From Deinococcus arboris (lineage in GTDB: Bacteria; Deinococcota; Deinococci; Deinococcales; Deinococcaceae): a DNA stretch of 64,000 bases. The first letter of the stretch is position 1. Every line of letters starts with the position of its first letter. Where the stretch lies: contig NZ_WQLB01000022.1 in the NCBI RefSeq assembly GCF_009755355.1, positions 1 to 64,000 of the forward strand. The letters run 5' to 3'. The notes under the pieces were generated by a model, which did no database searches, was not told where the DNA came from, and worked only from the letters and a program-made list of their open reading frames with translations. Both the position numbers and the translations under genes were made by a program. Positions 38,174 to 46,460 of this stretch are shown in pieces.

Positions 38174-38902
38174 TCAGATGCTCCAGCCACCGTCCACCAG
38201 CAGTTCCTGGCCGGTGATGTACGCCGCTTCCTTGGTGGCCAGAAACGCCACGGCCGCCGCCACCTCGTTGGCCTCGCCAAAGCGGCGGGCCGGAATGCGC
38301 GCCGCCAGCGCCTCGGCGTCGACTGGGTCGCGGTGCAGGGCGCGCAGGCGCTCGGTGGCGGTATAGCCGGGCGCCACCGTGTTACAGGTCACGCCGTCGG
38401 CGGCGACCTCCAGGGCCAGGGTTTTCAGGTGGTTAGTGACTGCGGCGCGCATGGCGTTGCTGACCGGTAAGGTCAGGGCCGGGCGCCCCACCGTCAGGCT
38501 GGTGATGGCGATAATGCGGCCCCAGCGCCGGTCCCGCATCCCGGGCAGTACGGCGGTGGCCAGGCGCGCGGTGCTGAGAAAGGTGGTCTGGAAGCCCTGC
38601 GTCCAGGCGGCCTCGTCCACCTCGCTGGGCCGGGCGGGGGGCGGACCGCCCGCGTTGCTGACCAGAATGTCCACCGGGCCGGCGGCCTCCACGGCAGCCT
38701 GCACGCCCTCTAGCGTGCTCACATCCGCCACCACGCAGCGCGCACCCAGGGCGTCAGCGGCGCGGCGCAGCGCCTCCTCGCCGCGCGCCGCCAGCGTGAC
38801 GTGGGCACCCAGCCGCGCCAGATCGTGGGCAGCGGCCAGCCCAATTCCTTTGCTGCCGCCCGTGACCAGGGCGCGTTTACCGTCCAGCCGAAAGAGGGTC
38901 AT
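38174..38902 (-). CDS. SDR-family oxidoreductase
   Basis: A 242-residue classical short-chain dehydrogenase. The Rossmann motif is TGGSKGIG, NAG is in ILVSNAGG, and the C-terminal AYITGQELLVDGGWSI is typical of FabG-like enzymes. The normal catalytic Y-x-x-x-K is altered: after ITSLTVG the expected Tyr/Lys segment reads LPVSNAMRAAV, with Ser and Arg-like substitutions, so classical catalysis is doubtful. ATG 38902 is supported by TAAGGT 7 nt upstream. Divergent from mqnB. Confidence 0.85.
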   Translation of the reverse strand: MTLFRLDGKRALVTGGSKGIGLAAAHDLARLGAHVTLAARGEEALRRAADALGARCVVADVSTLEGVQAAVEAAGPVDILVSNAGGPPPARPSEVDEAAWTQGFQTTFLSTARLATAVLPGMRDRRWGRIIAITSLTVGRPALTLPVSNAMRAAVTNHLKTLALEVAADGVTCNTVAPGYTATERLRALHRDPVDAEALAARIPARRFGEANEVAAAVAFLATKEAAYITGQELLVDGGWSI

Positions 38903-39075
38903 AGCGGCCACCTTATCTGGATTCTGGCTGTGCCGTTCACCCTTCGTGCCCAGAAGCAAGGGGAGCACGCCGCAGCCGTCAGCCCACTTCAACTGATGGG
39001 CAGAGATGAACCAACTGGCGTCTAGATGCACCCACAGCCCGCGCACGCCTCCGTCACCTGCTCTAGCCTGCGGGC

Positions 39076-39732
39076 ATGAACGTTCTGATCGTGGTGGCCA
39101 CCGCTGGTGAGGCCGAGCGGCTGCGCGACCTGGAAGCTGGACCCAGTGCGCGGGTGGTGGTCAGCGGCGTGGGGCCCGTGGCGGCGGCGCTCGCCACTGC
39201 GCGCGCCCTGGCCCAGGCGCCCGCCGACCTGGTGGTCAGTGCCGGCATTGGCGGGGCCTACCCTGGCTCGCGCCTGGTACCGGGCGACCTGGCGGTGGCC
39301 AGCGTCATTGTGCAGGCCGACCTGGGGGCCTGGGATGGAGAAGCCTTTTTGCCCCTGGAGACCCTGGGGCTGTCGGTGCAGCCAGACCGCACCCAGGGCG
39401 CAGTCTTTCCAGTCTGGCCCGGCGCGGCGGAGGCGGCGCGCGTGGCCGGCGCTGCCTGTGGGCCGGCCCTGACGCTGTGCAGCGTAACCGGCTCGCACGA
39501 AGGGGCGCAGGCACTGGCAGAGCGCTGGCCCGGTGCCCTGACCGAAGGCATGGAGGGCGCCGGCGTGGCCCACGCGGCGCTGCTGGCGGGTGTGCCGGCA
39601 TTGGAGGTGCGCGGCGTCAGTAATCCGGTGGGACCACGGGACCGGGCCGCGTGGCGTCTGCCTGAGGCGCTGGCCGCCACCCGGCGTGGCCTGGAGGCGG
39701 TGCTGAGCGTGGCCCAGCGGTGGCCTGACTGA
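39076..39732 (+). CDS. mqnB: Futalosine hydrolase
   Basis: MqnB removes hypoxanthine from futalosine in the alternative menaquinone pathway. The 218-residue nucleosidase belongs to the MTAN/PNP fold: MNVLIVVATAGEAERL at the start, SGVGPVAAALAT, SAGIGGAYP, and GMEGAGVAHAALLAGVPALEVRGVSN with the ribose-binding Glu. TAGCCT lies 6 nt before the ATG. Other mqn genes are not in the window. MTA/SAH nucleosidase is a less likely alternative. Confidence 0.85.
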   Translation: MNVLIVVATAGEAERLRDLEAGPSARVVVSGVGPVAAALATARALAQAPADLVVSAGIGGAYPGSRLVPGDLAVASVIVQADLGAWDGEAFLPLETLGLSVQPDRTQGAVFPVWPGAAEAARVAGAACGPALTLCSVTGSHEGAQALAERWPGALTEGMEGAGVAHAALLAGVPALEVRGVSNPVGPRDRAAWRLPEALAATRRGLEAVLSVAQRWPD

Positions 39733-39796
39733 ACCAGGGCCAGACAACCTGATGGATATCGGCGCAACAGCCTAAGCCGCCTCGGGTAACAGCACG

Positions 39797-39844
39797 CCAG
39801 AGCGCTGGGACAAGGGGCCGTGTCAGATGAGCGGCCCGCTCTGG
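39797..39844. other. Nested intergenic stem-loop
   Basis: CCAGAGC (39797-39803) pairs with GCTCTGG (39838-39844) outside GGGCCG (39815-39820) with CGGCCC (39832-39837), leaving an 11-nt bulge on the left and an 11-nt loop. No T run follows, so it is either a weak mqnB terminator or another structured element. Confidence 0.3.
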
Positions 39845-39948
39845 TCTGCCAACTAATCCTGTGGTGGCTTGGGGCCCATCAAAAAGGCGCAAGACAGCTC
39901 TGACAGCGCGGCCTCTTCTCCCAAAAGCACCCCCAATACCCCTAGTTT

Positions 39949-39982
39949 AGTTGACAAAATAACTCAACTTATCTGCTATTCT
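39949..39982 (+). promoter_or_regulatory. Promoter/operator of the substrate-binding protein gene
   Basis: TATTCT (39977-39982) lies 7 nt before the start codon, a leaderless arrangement. TTGACA (39951-39956) is upstream with a long 20-bp spacer. AGTTGA (39949-39954) and TCAACT (39964-39969) form an inverted repeat over the -35 region, a plausible operator site. Confidence 0.45.
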
Positions 39983-39989
39983 AAGCCTC

Positions 39990-40961
39990 ATGAAGCGTGC
40001 GTTTCTCTCCCTACTGACCCTGAGTCTGGTCGCTGGCGCTGGCGCGCAGCAGGCCAAAGAATTGCGTCTGGGCGTGTTCCCCAATGTCACCCACGCCGCC
40101 GGCCTGGTGGGCGTGCAGCGCGGCCTCTTCCAGAAGGAACTGGGGGGCGTCAAGCTGGTCGTCAAGGAATTTGCCAACGGCTCGCAGATCAATGAGGCCT
40201 TTGCAGCGGGCGCCATTGACGCCGCCTATGTCGGACCCGGCCCGGCCATGAACGCCTTTATGCGCGGTGTGCCCATTCAGGTCTACGCCGGCGCCGCCAA
40301 TGCGGGCGCGGTGCTGGTGGCGCGCAAGGACAGTGGCGTGCGCAACGTCAAGGGCCTGGCGGGCAAAAAGGTCGCCGTGCCCACACGCGGCTCCACGCAG
40401 GACATCAGCCTGCGCCACCTGCTGCACGAAAACGGCCTAAAGGCCAGCGATGAGGGCGGCACGGTCACCATCGTGCCCATTGACCCGGCCAACATGCCCG
40501 CCGCCTTTGCGGCCAAACAGGTCGACGCCGCGCTGGTGCAGGAGCCCTGGGGCGCCGTCATGGAAACGCAGGGCGCCCGCCTGATTGCCAACGAAAAGGC
40601 CATCTGGGAAGGGGGCAACTACACCACCACCGTATTGGTCGTGAACACCAAGTACGCCGCCGCCAACCCCGACACCCTGACCGACCTGCTGCGCGGGCAC
40701 CTGAACGCCATCAAGTTCATTGGCAGCAGCAACGCGGGGGCGCAGAAGGCCATCGCCGAACAGATCAATACCTTTACCGGCAAGCGGCCGGGCAGCGCCG
40801 AGCTGTTCAAGGCGCTGGCCCGCACCCGCGTCACCTGGGACATTAACCTCAAGACGCTGGCGGAGTACGCTGAACTGAACAAGGAAGCCGGCTTTGCGCG
40901 GGACGTGCCGGACCTGAGCAAATTCGTGAACCTGAACATTATTCGCGGCCTGGCAAAATAA
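39990..40961 (+). CDS. ABC transporter substrate-binding protein (SsuA/TauA-like)
   Basis: A 323-residue periplasmic binding protein with a signal peptide ending near AGAGAQQ. The domain matches the NMT1/SsuA-type fold: [58 protein letters not shown] and [11 protein letters not shown], features of aliphatic sulfonate, taurine and nitrate uptake. The ligand is not certain. The ATPase and permease genes are not adjacent, so it may serve a transporter encoded elsewhere. A terminator follows at 40992. Confidence 0.88.
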   Translation: MKRAFLSLLTLSLVAGAGAQQAKELRLGVFPNVTHAAGLVGVQRGLFQKELGGVKLVVKEFANGSQINEAFAAGAIDAAYVGPGPAMNAFMRGVPIQVYAGAANAGAVLVARKDSGVRNVKGLAGKKVAVPTRGSTQDISLRHLLHENGLKASDEGGTVTIVPIDPANMPAAFAAKQVDAALVQEPWGAVMETQGARLIANEKAIWEGGNYTTTVLVVNTKYAAANPDTLTDLLRGHLNAIKFIGSSNAGAQKAIAEQINTFTGKRPGSAELFKALARTRVTWDINLKTLAEYAELNKEAGFARDVPDLSKFVNLNIIRGLAK

Positions 40962-40991
40962 GCGCCGGGCGCAGCGTGAAGAGCGCCGTTC

Positions 40992-41020
40992 AAGGAGTCT
41001 CTGCGGAGGCTCCTTTGTTG
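40992..41020 (+). terminator. Terminator after the binding-protein gene
   Basis: AAGGAGTCTC (40992-41001) pairs with GAGGCTCCTT (41006-41015) around a 4-nt loop, then TGTTGT. Confidence 0.7.
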
Positions 41021-41341
41021 TCATGGCGGCGGGGTTATCTCTGGGAAGAACTCCGATTGAATTGAGCAGGATGCTCGATGAAATCCGAGCGAACTTGGAA
41101 AGTTGCGCATCAGAGCGAGCAGGAATAGATGCGGATTCCGCTGAATTACAGCACACCCGGACAGGCACCGTCTACGCTTCCATATCGCGAAATCCGTATG
41201 AGACGGCACATGCTCCGCATGACCTGAGCGGGCTGGCACCGCGGCGAAAGTGGCAACAGCGCAGGGACCGAGAAGGGCGCCTTCTCCTCTGGTTCACCGC
41301 GCCGCGCCCTCCCCTTTCCCGCTGCCCGCTACACTGAAGGG
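41021..41341. other. Lower-GC stretch without a supported gene
   Basis: About 320 bp whose first two-thirds are clearly poorer in G/C than the surroundings (for example 41040-41210). Frames on both strands here lack start signals. Imperfect repeats of AATCCG and GCGGATTCCGCT occur. It may be a dispersed Deinococcus repeat or remnant of a mobile segment. The promoter of the next gene (TACACT) ends it. Confidence 0.35.
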
Positions 41342-42079
41342 ATGACGGGGCCTAAGAAGGGTTCACGGGGCCGAGCCCCGAAACGCAACACCGCACAGGG
41401 GCGCGGCGGCGCCACACGCGACAGCAGCCGGCCGGCGCGGGAACGCAGCGCAGCAGCGGGCAGCGACCGGAGCGAGCAGCGACCAGACCGCCCCCAGACC
41501 GCGCGCAGCGGCGCAGCGGGCAAAAGCAGCGGAACCACAGCGGGTGGAAGTGGCCGCGCGGGCCAGACTCGCGGCGGACCGCGCCGGACTGGGCCTGGCC
41601 AGAACCGGGGCACGCCGGGCGAAGGCGGTGGTTCGGGGCGCACCGGCCAGCAGGGCCGCGCCGGTCAGATTCAGCGCCGCAAGCCGCTGCCCGAACTCAA
41701 GCGGGTGCAGCTGGACGCCCCCGCCCCTGACCGCGTGTTTAAGGACCGCGACGGCGAGGGCCTGACCTTTCCCGACAGCAACCTCAAGCGGGTGGCCGCC
41801 CAGATTCTGACCGAAAAGCGCAAGGCGTGGCGCTACCGGCCCTTTTCGTTTCCGCTGTTTACCGACAAGGGCAACGAGCAGGCCTTTCACTTTGACTTCT
41901 ATGTCTATGACGCCGAGGACAGCGTCATTCGCCTGATTCTGGTGGTGCCTTTCGAGTCGCGTGAAGTCTGGGACCGCGTGGGCCGGTTCAAGCGCCAGTA
42001 CCCCATGTATCCCTACGAGCTCTGGACGCCAGAAAAACTGGCGCGCCTGAGTGGCCCGCGCGGCCGACTGGAGTTTTAA
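41342..42079 (+). CDS. Hypothetical protein with RG-rich disordered N-terminus
   Basis: A 245-residue protein in two parts. Residues 1-115 are low complexity, rich in Arg, Gly, Ser and Gln, and probably disordered; such tails often bind RNA. The rest is folded: an acidic [58 protein letters not shown] and [11 protein letters not shown]. The HFDFYV pattern recalls a PD-(D/E)XK nuclease strand, but the Lys is not evident. TACACT lies 6 nt before the ATG. Function unknown. Confidence 0.65.
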   Translation: MTGPKKGSRGRAPKRNTAQGRGGATRDSSRPARERSAAAGSDRSEQRPDRPQTARSGAAGKSSGTTAGGSGRAGQTRGGPRRTGPGQNRGTPGEGGGSGRTGQQGRAGQIQRRKPLPELKRVQLDAPAPDRVFKDRDGEGLTFPDSNLKRVAAQILTEKRKAWRYRPFSFPLFTDKGNEQAFHFDFYVYDAEDSVIRLILVVPFESREVWDRVGRFKRQYPMYPYELWTPEKLARLSGPRGRLEF

Positions 42080-42160
42080 GCCGGGACGTGCAGGCCGGCC
42101 TCGATGTCTCCGGGGGCAGAGCTATACCGGCCTTCCCCCTTCCGGCCTATGCTGGCGGGC

Positions 42161-42577
42161 ATGAATGCCAAAGGGGACTTAATCGCGCGGGCCATCACCC
42201 TGGGCCTGGGCACGCCTGTATTCGAGGTCACGCCGCAGGGGCCGCCCCACGAACCGCTGTTCCGGGTCACGGTGCGCGTGGGCGGGGAAGTGCTGGGCCA
42301 GGGCGGCGAAGGCCGCAGCAAACGCGACGCCGAGCGGATGGCCGCCGAATCGGCCTTGAAGGCGCTGGATGACCCGGCGCCGACCAGGGCCGACGACCCT
42401 CAGCCGCAGGTCACGGGGCGCTGGCCCATCTACAGCGTGGTGCTGGAGGCCGCGCTGGAAACGGCTGCCGAATTTGCCGACGACGACGCCACCCTGGACG
42501 ACGTGCGCGCCCAGGCCGCGCGGCTGTACCGGGACCTCCTGACCGAGTTGGGGCACGGTCCCGAGGCAGAGGAATGA
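42161..42577 (+). CDS. Stand-alone dsRNA-binding domain protein
   Basis: A 138-residue protein whose first 70 residues form a ds[23 protein letters not shown] at the first helix/strand, [17 protein letters not shown] as strands, and [20 protein letters not shown] with the basic KR and second helix that contact dsRNA. In most bacteria this domain is fused to RNase III, absent here. The rest is acidic and helical. TATGCT lies 7 nt before the ATG. It is coupled by ATGA to the next gene. Confidence 0.75.
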   Translation: MNAKGDLIARAITLGLGTPVFEVTPQGPPHEPLFRVTVRVGGEVLGQGGEGRSKRDAERMAAESALKALDDPAPTRADDPQPQVTGRWPIYSVVLEAALETAAEFADDDATLDDVRAQAARLYRDLLTELGHGPEAEE

Positions 42578-43239
42578 GCGCCTGGCCCTGGCGCCCGGAC
42601 GGCGTGCTGTTCGACATGGACGGCGTGCTCACCCTGAACAACCACTTTCACCGTCAGGCGTGGCAGGAGGTGGCCGCCGAGGTGCTGGGCCTGCACCTGA
42701 CCGAGCAGGACCTGGACACCAAGGTGGACGGCGGGCGTAACCCCGAAATCATGGAGCGCTTGACCGGCACCCCGCCCGAGGAAGCCCTGGCGCGGCGCTT
42801 TCATGACGTCAAGGAGGGCCGCTACCGCGCCCTGGCCGCCGGCGCCCTGCGCGAGGTGGTGGGTCTGAGCCGCTATCTGGACGCCCTGGACGTGCGGGGC
42901 ATTCCCTTTGCCCTGGTCACCAGTGCCGACGCCGTGAACGTGGCGTTTGGGATGGAGGCGCTGGGCTTTGGTCACCGCTTCCGCACCCGCGTGCTGGGCG
43001 AAGACGTGTCGCGCGGCAAGCCTCACCCCGAACCGTTTCTGCTGGGGGCCGCGCGCCTGGGCCTGAGCCCTGAGCGCTGCCTGGCCCACGAGGACGCCGT
43101 CAATGGCGTTCGCAGCGCGGCTGGGGCCGGGTGCCGCGTGGTGGCCCTGACCACCACCGCCCCCGCTGAGGCCCTGCTGGCGGCAGGCGCCGAACGCACC
43201 GCCCCCGATTTCAGTGACTGGGCCCAGTGGTTGACCTAG
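42574..43239 (+). CDS. HAD-family phosphatase (beta-phosphoglucomutase-like)
   Basis: A 221-residue haloacid dehalogenase hydrolase. Motif I is FDMDGVL with the nucleophilic Asp, motif II is LVTSADA, motif III Lys is in [13 protein letters not shown], and motif IV is [11 protein letters not shown]. The alpha cap is of the C1 type. It could be a sugar phosphatase or mutase; substrate is uncertain. It starts within the stop of the dsRBD gene (ATGA, 42574-42577), implying co-translation. Confidence 0.88.
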   Translation: MSAWPWRPDGVLFDMDGVLTLNNHFHRQAWQEVAAEVLGLHLTEQDLDTKVDGGRNPEIMERLTGTPPEEALARRFHDVKEGRYRALAAGALREVVGLSRYLDALDVRGIPFALVTSADAVNVAFGMEALGFGHRFRTRVLGEDVSRGKPHPEPFLLGAARLGLSPERCLAHEDAVNGVRSAAGAGCRVVALTTTAPAEALLAAGAERTAPDFSDWAQWLT

Positions 43240-43288
43240 CGGCGGCTGAGTTAGTGGTGGTCGGCTTAGCGGCAGCAGGCCTGGCCCC

Positions 43289-43630
43289 ATGAAAGGCGCC
43301 GAGGCTGAAGCCCGCGCCGCCGCGCATCTGGGGGCTCTGGGCCGCACGGTGCTGGCCCGGAACTACCGTGTCCGGGGCGGCGAAATTGATCTGGTGACGC
43401 AGGAGCAGAGCGGCGCCCTGGTCTTCACCGAGGTGCGTCACCGCGCCCGCGCCACCCACGGTGGGGCGGCCGAGAGCGTCACCCCCCGCAAGCTGGCCCT
43501 GATGCACCGCGCCGCCCAGACCTACCTGCTGCGCGAGTGTGGCCGTGACGACCTGCCCTGCCGCCTGGAGGTCCTGACCATTGACGGGCCGGTCCACACC
43601 GGGGCGCTGGCCCTGTGGCCTGTGGAATAA
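43289..43630 (+). CDS. YraN-family (UPF0102) nuclease-fold protein
   Basis: A 113-residue protein of the UPF0102 family: [47 protein letters not shown] and [15 protein letters not shown] correspond to the PD-(D/E)XK core, with Glu-x-x in EIDLV and Glu in FTEVR, followed by His/Arg in place of the usual Lys. Family members act in DNA processing or recombination, with limited evidence. It lies after the HAD gene in the same direction and is convergent with gltA. Confidence 0.85.
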   Translation: MKGAEAEARAAAHLGALGRTVLARNYRVRGGEIDLVTQEQSGALVFTEVRHRARATHGGAAESVTPRKLALMHRAAQTYLLRECGRDDLPCRLEVLTIDGPVHTGALALWPVE

Positions 43631-43720
43631 AGCTGCCGCTGCCTGGAAGAGGGAGGCCCTCACTCCCAACAAGGAAGCGACCCGGTTTGACCCAGGCCGC
43701 CTCTCTGCTCACCCATCCTT

Positions 43721-44854
43721 TTACTGACGGTCTTGCAGCTTCACGTAGTGCGCGTCTTTCTCGCCGGTGTACACGGCGTCAGGGCGCAGCAGGCGGTTGT
43801 CGCGAGTGTACTCAATGACGCTGGCACACCAGCCGCTGATGCGGGCCAGGGCGAAGATGGGCGTGAAGAACTCCTTCTTGATGCCCAGATCGCTGTAGAC
43901 CGTGCCGCTGTAAAAGTCCACGTTGGGGTAGATGCCCTTGGACCCGATACGGTCCACGACGACCTTCTCGATGGTTTCCAGAATCTGGTAGTAGTTGCTC
44001 TTGCCCTCTTTGTTGGCCACCACTTCGGCGTAGTCACGCAGCACGCGCGAGCGGGGGTCAAAGTACTTATAGACGCGGTGCCCCACGCCCATGATTTTTT
44101 CCTTGTTATCCAGCTTCTTGGTGATGTAGGCCTCGGCCTGCTCGGGGGTGCCGACCTCGTCGAGCATGTCCATCACGGCCTCGTTGGCGCCGCCGTGCAG
44201 CGGTCCCTTCAGGGCACCAATCGCGCTCGTCATGCACGAGTACATATCCGAGAGGGTGGACGCCGTGGCAATCGCCGTGAAGGTGCTGGCGTTCATGCCG
44301 TGGTCCACATGCAGCACCAGGGCAATGTCAAACAGGCGAGCCTGTTCGGCGGTCGGCTCCTTGCCGCTCAGCATGTACAGGTAGTTGCCGGCGTGGGTCA
44401 GGTCCATGCGCGGCGCCACGATGTCCTGGCCGTCCTGGGCGCGGTTAATGGCCGCGATGATGGTCGCAAACTGCGCGATCAGGCGCGTGGCGATGGCGCG
44501 GCGGCCTTCTGCGGTGGTGTCCTCGGCCTGGGGGTCCAGCAGGCCCAGGTACGACACGGCCGTGCGCAGCGCCTGCATGGGGTGAACGCCCCTGGGCATC
44601 GCCTGAATCACGGCGGCCAGCGCTTCGGGGATGGCGCGGTTGGCTTTCAGGTCGGCGTCAAAGGCGGCCAGTTCGGCGGCTGTGGGTAGCTGGCCATTAA
44701 GCAGGGCCAGCGACAGTTCTTCAAAGGTGCTGTTCTCGGCCCACTCCTGAATGGGAATCCCCAGGTGGGTCAGAATCCCTTCGGTGCCGTTGATGAACGT
44801 GAGTTTGCTTTCCGTAAAGAGGACGCCCTCAAGCCCTTTGGCGATATTCGTCAT
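43721..44854 (-). CDS. gltA: Citrate synthase
   Basis: Condenses oxaloacetate and acetyl-CoA at the start of the TCA cycle. The 377-residue protein is of the shorter, dimeric type, with FTESKLTFINGTEGILTHLG near the start, catalytic His in HVDHGMNAS and HGGANEAV, MGVGHRVYK, and Asp in the DFYSGTVY region. A frame to 44974 exists upstream, but ATG 44854 matches family starts and has TATGCT 9 nt before it. Divergent from tsaB. Confidence 0.95.
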   Translation of the reverse strand: MTNIAKGLEGVLFTESKLTFINGTEGILTHLGIPIQEWAENSTFEELSLALLNGQLPTAAELAAFDADLKANRAIPEALAAVIQAMPRGVHPMQALRTAVSYLGLLDPQAEDTTAEGRRAIATRLIAQFATIIAAINRAQDGQDIVAPRMDLTHAGNYLYMLSGKEPTAEQARLFDIALVLHVDHGMNASTFTAIATASTLSDMYSCMTSAIGALKGPLHGGANEAVMDMLDEVGTPEQAEAYITKKLDNKEKIMGVGHRVYKYFDPRSRVLRDYAEVVANKEGKSNYYQILETIEKVVVDRIGSKGIYPNVDFYSGTVYSDLGIKKEFFTPIFALARISGWCASVIEYTRDNRLLRPDAVYTGEKDAHYVKLQDRQ

Positions 44855-44961
44855 GATGAGCCGAGCATAGCACCGGACCGCTTTCGTTCTGCCCCCGCTG
44901 CACGTTCCCGCAGGGGTGACAGGGCGCGCCTGCTGGGGCCGCCCGCTTACAATGCCCGGCG

Positions 44962-45519
44962 ATGACCGACGCACCCTCCACCGTCACTCTGGCGCTAGAT
45001 ACGGCCACGCCCTGGCTGACCCTGGCCCTCAGCTGGGCTGGCGGCGAGGTCAGCGTCTCGCGCGAGGTGGGCCGCGCCCACGCCGAGCTGCTGCCCGCAG
45101 CTACCCGCGCCCTCTTTGAAGAGGTGGGGCGGCCCTTTACAGCCGACCTGATCGTGGTGGGCACTGGGCCTGGGTCGTACACCGGCGTGCGCGTGGGAGC
45201 CAGCTACGCGCTGGGGCTGGGGCGCGTCTGGGGGGCGCCGGTGCTGGGGGTCAGCACGCTTGAGGCCCTGGTGCGCGGCGAGGGCCGGCAGGGGGTGTCG
45301 CTGGACGCCCGCAAGGGCAACGTGTACGGGGCCGTCTATGAGGTGAGGGGCGGCGTGGTGCAGGGGCGCCTGCACCCGCCAGCCCGGCTGCCCCTGACCG
45401 AATTTGAAGCGCTGCTGGGCGGCGCCCCCCACCACCATGACCCGGCGCCGGACGGCGTGGCGCTGCTGCGGGCCGGGCTGGCCCACGGTCAGCGCGACTG
45501 GGCCCTGGCGTACCTGTAG
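44962..45519 (+). CDS. tsaB: tRNA threonylcarbamoyladenosine component TsaB
   Basis: TsaB is the catalytically inactive partner of TsaD in t6A37 synthesis. The 185-residue protein keeps the ASKHA opening TLALDTATPWLTLAL, the ARAHAELLPAATRALF helix, the signature GTGPGSYTGVRVGASYALGL, and DARKGNVYGAVY. TACAAT lies 8 nt before the ATG. Divergent from gltA. It works with tsaC at 15240. Confidence 0.92.
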   Translation: MTDAPSTVTLALDTATPWLTLALSWAGGEVSVSREVGRAHAELLPAATRALFEEVGRPFTADLIVVGTGPGSYTGVRVGASYALGLGRVWGAPVLGVSTLEALVRGEGRQGVSLDARKGNVYGAVYEVRGGVVQGRLHPPARLPLTEFEALLGGAPHHHDPAPDGVALLRAGLAHGQRDWALAYL

Positions 45520-45688
45520 GGCGCCGGCCCGGTCGGCTCAGCCCTCTTCACTGCTGAGCCGTACAGGCGGGCCACAGTTCACCATGACCCAACAGGACTC
45601 ACCCCCTCACGCCATCTTTTAAGGATTGCCCCGGACGGGTGGGCGTAGGCCTCACCCCAACCCGCGCCTGGGGGCGCACACTGCGGGC

Positions 45689-46309
45689 ATGCTGGACAAC
45701 ATCCTGAACACAGTCAAGCGTGGAGCCGAGCGGGTGCAGCGCCGGGGCGAGGAGGTGGCGCACACCGCGCGCCTGCGCATGGAGGTCTTTCAGCTGGGCC
45801 GCGAACTGGACGCGCTGTATGGCCGCCTGGGCCGCTCCTATCATTCCGGGGCCGACCGCGAGGTGCTGGGCGGCATTCAGGACGACATCCGCCGCGTCGA
45901 GGACGAGATTCGCGCCCGCGAACACCTGATGACCGAGCTGGGCAGTGACCCAGAAATGCCCCAGCCGTCCTCTGACCCCATGAGCCTTGCCAAAGCGCCC
46001 CTCCCCACCGGAGGCACTGAGCCCAACGTGCCGGCCGCTGTTCCCCGCCCTCACCCCCAGGAGGCCACGATGTCCGACGCTGACCGCAACCCCTACCAGA
46101 CCCCCGCCGACCGCACCCCAGAGGAGCGTCCTGCGGGCGTGCCCACCAGCCCTGACCCCACCATGCAGCACAGCGATGACCGCCTGGTGCCCGGCGAACA
46201 CCGCGCGGGCGTGGCCCTGGAAGCCGAGCGCGACAAGCAGTTCCGTCACGACAACACCATCGAGGAAGGCAAGGCTGCCAGCCGCAACCCCGACCCCTTA
46301 GATAAATAG
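45689..46309 (+). CDS. Hypothetical coiled-coil protein with a nested start
   Basis: A 206-residue protein. Residues 1-90 are helical, with coiled-coil character (TVKRGAERVQRRGEEVAHTA, RRVEDEIRAREHL). A Pro-rich linker follows to about 127, then a charged hydrophilic C-terminal part of 79 residues. An in-frame ATG at 46070 has AGGAGG at 46059-46064 with 5-nt spacing, so the C-terminal part may also be made alone. No family recognised. A strong terminator follows. Confidence 0.65.
   Translation: MLDNILNTVKRGAERVQRRGEEVAHTARLRMEVFQLGRELDALYGRLGRSYHSGADREVLGGIQDDIRRVEDEIRAREHLMTELGSDPEMPQPSSDPMSLAKAPLPTGGTEPNVPAAVPRPHPQEATMSDADRNPYQTPADRTPEERPAGVPTSPDPTMQHSDDRLVPGEHRAGVALEAERDKQFRHDNTIEEGKAASRNPDPLDK
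46070..46309 (+). CDS. Possible internal translation product
   Basis: Starting at ATG 46070 in the same frame as the 45689 gene, this 79-residue hydrophilic segment begins MSDADRNPYQTPADRTPEE. Its AGGAGG site is better than anything at the longer gene's start, and the composition resembles small hydrophilic stress proteins. It may be an isoform or the main product. Confidence 0.45.
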   Translation: MSDADRNPYQTPADRTPEERPAGVPTSPDPTMQHSDDRLVPGEHRAGVALEAERDKQFRHDNTIEEGKAASRNPDPLDK

Positions 46310-46321
46310 ACATAATCCGGC

Positions 46322-46365
46322 AAAGGCGCTGGGGCATTCTGCTCGCTCCCAGCGCCTTTCTCTTT
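46322..46365 (+). terminator. Terminator after the 45689 gene
   Basis: AAAGGCGCTGGG (46322-46333) pairs with CCCAGCGCCTTT (46348-46359) around a 14-nt loop, then CTCTTT. Confidence 0.75.
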
Positions 46366-46460
46366 GGATTAGGAAGCTGCATCTGTCCCTATTGTCAGAT
46401 CAAAGCAGTCCAGCCGGAGCCAGCGGCCCTATTCACACTCGGGCCGCTTTGCTGCTAGCT

